Under the pieces are notes generated by a model. It made no database searches and was not told where the DNA came from. It was given only the letters and a program-made list of their open reading frames with translations. Positions 6,002-7,283 of a DNA stretch of 7,283 nt are shown piece after piece. Within the stretch, counting starts at the first letter, position 1. Every line of letters begins with the position of its first letter. This DNA is from CAZESH01 sp964514665 (lineage in GTDB: Bacteria; Bacillota; Bacilli; Paenibacillales; KCTC-25726): the NCBI GenBank assembly GCA_964514665.1, contig CAZESH010000229.1:1-7283 (forward strand), given 5' to 3'. A program made the position numbers and the translations under genes.

Positions 6002-6008
6002 CTCCCCT
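6002..6008 (-). promoter_or_regulatory. Ribosome binding site of asd
   Basis: AGGGGAG lies 9 bases before the ATG at 5992 and immediately against the ATG at 6001. The spacing argues for 5992 as the true start. Confidence 0.8.
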
Positions 6009-6026
6009 TTTTAATACATTTCAAAA

Positions 6027-6035
6027 ATTATATCA
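6027..6035 (-). promoter_or_regulatory. Extended -10 promoter for asd-dapG-dapA
   Basis: TGATATAAT (6035-6027) combines a consensus -10 with the TGn extension. No good -35 is found 16-18 bases upstream (AGCAAT at 17), which the extension can offset. Transcription would begin near 6020, giving a short leader of roughly 28 bases. It lies in the AT-rich gap between dpaB and asd. Confidence 0.65.
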
Positions 6036-6084
6036 CAATCAGTAGTAGAATTGCTGACTTTATTGTTTGAAATAATAAAAAAAC

Positions 6085-6690
6085 TTAAAAAGCCGAATCG
6101 TAACGAAAACGTTCGATCACCATCGGCTGCAGCTGTTTGCCTTCCAGGGCCGCTTCGCAGGATTCCATGATCAAATCCATTCTGGCAACCAGAGAATTCG
6201 GCTTGTTGTCCGGGGCATCCTGACCGAACGGAACAAAATAAATGTTTTTGCAAACGAGCAGCTTGGCGATGTTGGCCGCATTCAATCCCAGCCCGTCGTT
6301 AGTCGATATTGCCAGAACCAGCGGCTTTTGATTGCGCATTTGCGCTTTTGCAGCCATCAAAACGGGGCTTTCCGTCAAAGCATTGGCCAGCTTGCTTGTG
6401 GTGGTTCCCGTACAGGGGGCAATCACCAGTACATCAAGCCTTTTGGAAGGTCCAAGCGGCTCTGCATCGACGATTGAAGCGATAATATCGTTACCTGTTA
6501 TTTCTCTCAAAGCCTTTTGCCAATCTTCGGATTTGCCAAAACGGGTATCCGTGTTCATAAGCGTATAGGAAGCAATCGGCACAACTTCGGCACCGGCATC
6601 AATAAATCTTTGGATTTGCGGCATCACTTCGCCGAACGTACAATGTGAACCAGACAATGCGAACCCAACCGTCTTACCCTTCCAGTCCAT
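6085..6690 (-). CDS. dpaB: Dipicolinate synthase subunit B (SpoVFB)
   Basis: This 201-residue protein matches SpoVFB (about 200 residues in B. subtilis), the flavoprotein-fold subunit of dipicolinate synthase. With DpaA it oxidises the dihydrodipicolinate precursor to dipicolinic acid in the mother cell; the acid is loaded into the spore core as the calcium chelate. Visible family features are GFALSGSHCTFGEVMPQ (9-25), the flavoprotein loop APCTGTTTSKLANAL (91-105), and STNDGLGLNAANIAKLL (129-145) followed by NIYFVPFGQD. The ATG at 6690 has GGAGG 8 bases upstream, inside the end of dpaA. The start overlaps the dpaA stop by one base (TGATG), which suggests coupled, balanced translation of the two subunits. 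The stop is TAA and no terminator follows, so some read-through into asd is possible. Expression is expected from a sporulation (sigma-K) promoter upstream of dpaA, outside the window. Confidence 0.96.
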   Translation of the reverse strand: MDWKGKTVGFALSGSHCTFGEVMPQIQRFIDAGAEVVPIASYTLMNTDTRFGKSEDWQKALREITGNDIIASIVDAEPLGPSKRLDVLVIAPCTGTTTSKLANALTESPVLMAAKAQMRNQKPLVLAISTNDGLGLNAANIAKLLVCKNIYFVPFGQDAPDNKPNSLVARMDLIMESCEAALEGKQLQPMVIERFRYDSAF

Positions 6691-7283
6691 CAGTCATTCC
6701 TCCGATTCCTAGAGTCCTCCAATATTAACTCAAACAGCGTATTTGCAATAATGCGTCCGGCTGTTTTGGGGGCGACTATTCCAGGCAATCCAGGAGCGAG
6801 CATCGCCTTGATCCCGCGTTTTTCAGCATAGCGGAAGTCAGTTCCGCCGGGCTTTGACGCCAAATCAATGATCAGAGCTCGATGAGGAATGTTGGCAATG
6901 ACCTGTGCTGTGACTATCATAGTCGGAATTGTATTAAAAAGCAAGTCAATATTGGATACTTCCTTATTCAAATCTTCCATTAAAAATGGGGTAAAACCCA
7001 TTTCCCATGCTCGAGCGAACTGGTCCCTTCTGCGAACCCCCACCTTCACTCTGGCACCCAGTCCTTTCAAGGTTCTAGCCATGGTCAGACCTGTTCTTCC
7101 CATTCCAAGCACCATGCATTCCGAGCCGTGAATCGTAATGTCGGTATTTTGGATGGCCATCATCAAGGCGCCTTCAGCCGTAGGAATGGAATTATAAATG
7201 GCAACATCATCTCGTTCGAACAATTCTATAAGATCGATTTGCCGATTTTGACATAGATTTTTGAGATATGGCTTAGCCATACC
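6690..7283 (-). CDS. dpaA: Dipicolinate synthase subunit A (SpoVFA), 5' part cut by window edge
   Basis: The visible 197 codons encode the C-terminal two-thirds of DpaA; B. subtilis SpoVFA is about 297 residues, so roughly the first 100 lie beyond the right edge. The first complete visible codon is Gly (7283-7281), and the ATG at 7280 is an internal Met, not the start. The stretch LFERDDVAIYNSIPTAEGA is typical of the family. A Rossmann dinucleotide-binding loop follows, VLGMGRTGLTMART with GxGxxG, then VKVGVRRR, where the basic residues suggest NADPH preference. Later motifs are FNTIPTMIV, LASKPGGTDFRYAE and APGLPGIVAPKTAGRI. DpaA is the dehydrogenase-like subunit acting with DpaB to make dipicolinate in the sporulating mother cell. 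The TGA stop (6692-6690) overlaps the dpaB start codon. The gene marks the host as an endospore former. Confidence 0.95.
   Translation of the reverse strand, partial: GMAKPYLKNLCQNRQIDLIELFERDDVAIYNSIPTAEGALMMAIQNTDITIHGSECMVLGMGRTGLTMARTLKGLGARVKVGVRRRDQFARAWEMGFTPFLMEDLNKEVSNIDLLFNTIPTMIVTAQVIANIPHRALIIDLASKPGGTDFRYAEKRGIKAMLAPGLPGIVAPKTAGRIIANTLFELILEDSRNRRND

Noticed and set aside
784..7131. Plus-strand open frames of 60-130 codons across the window
   Set aside because: All lie opposite strongly conserved minus-strand genes, lack good ribosome binding sites and show no recognisable protein family.

Overview
The window is a block of core metabolism and sporulation genes from an endospore-forming Firmicute. 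All seven genes lie on the minus strand. In transcription order they are dpaA (5' part cut by the right edge), dpaB, asd, dapG, dapA, an RNase J gene (rnjB position) and tepA (3' part cut by the left edge). This is the order I know from Bacillus subtilis (spoVFA-spoVFB-asd-dapG-dapA-ymfA/rnjB-tepA). The protein sequences, especially Asd and DapG, read more like Paenibacillaceae than Bacillus proper, but that assignment is by eye. GC looks middling, strong AGGAGG-type ribosome binding sites are present, and TTG starts are frequent.

Layout from right to left, as transcribed. 7283-6085 carries the two subunits of dipicolinate synthase, overlapping by one base. A short AT-rich gap with an extended -10 promoter (6027-6035) leads into asd (5992-4955). 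A 166-base spacer follows that contains a perfect 10-bp inverted repeat and, nearer the gene, two mutually exclusive hairpins, one of which covers part of the dapG ribosome binding site. Then come dapG (4788-3571), a 54-base spacer, and dapA (3516-2653), closed by a strong hairpin terminator. The RNase J gene has its own promoter, a leader of about 95 bases and its own terminator (2447-771). tepA (610 to the edge) has a separate leader.

How the genes work together: DapG phosphorylates aspartate, Asd reduces aspartyl phosphate to the semialdehyde, and DapA condenses the semialdehyde with pyruvate to give the dihydrodipicolinate precursor. That intermediate goes either to diaminopimelate and lysine for the cell wall and protein, or, in the sporulating mother cell, to dipicolinate through DpaA-DpaB. 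The internal promoter before asd would let the diaminopimelate genes run in growing cells while dpaAB is restricted to sporulation. RNase J (RNA decay and processing) and TepA (a ClpP-fold protein) are neighbours by conserved synteny and not by pathway.

I see no mobile element, CRISPR array, tRNA or rRNA, and no clearly new biological system. The most unusual signal is the structured asd-dapG spacer. No gene-free stretch exceeds 300 bases; the longest is the 205-base dapA-rnjB gap, which is largely accounted for by a terminator, a promoter and a leader.
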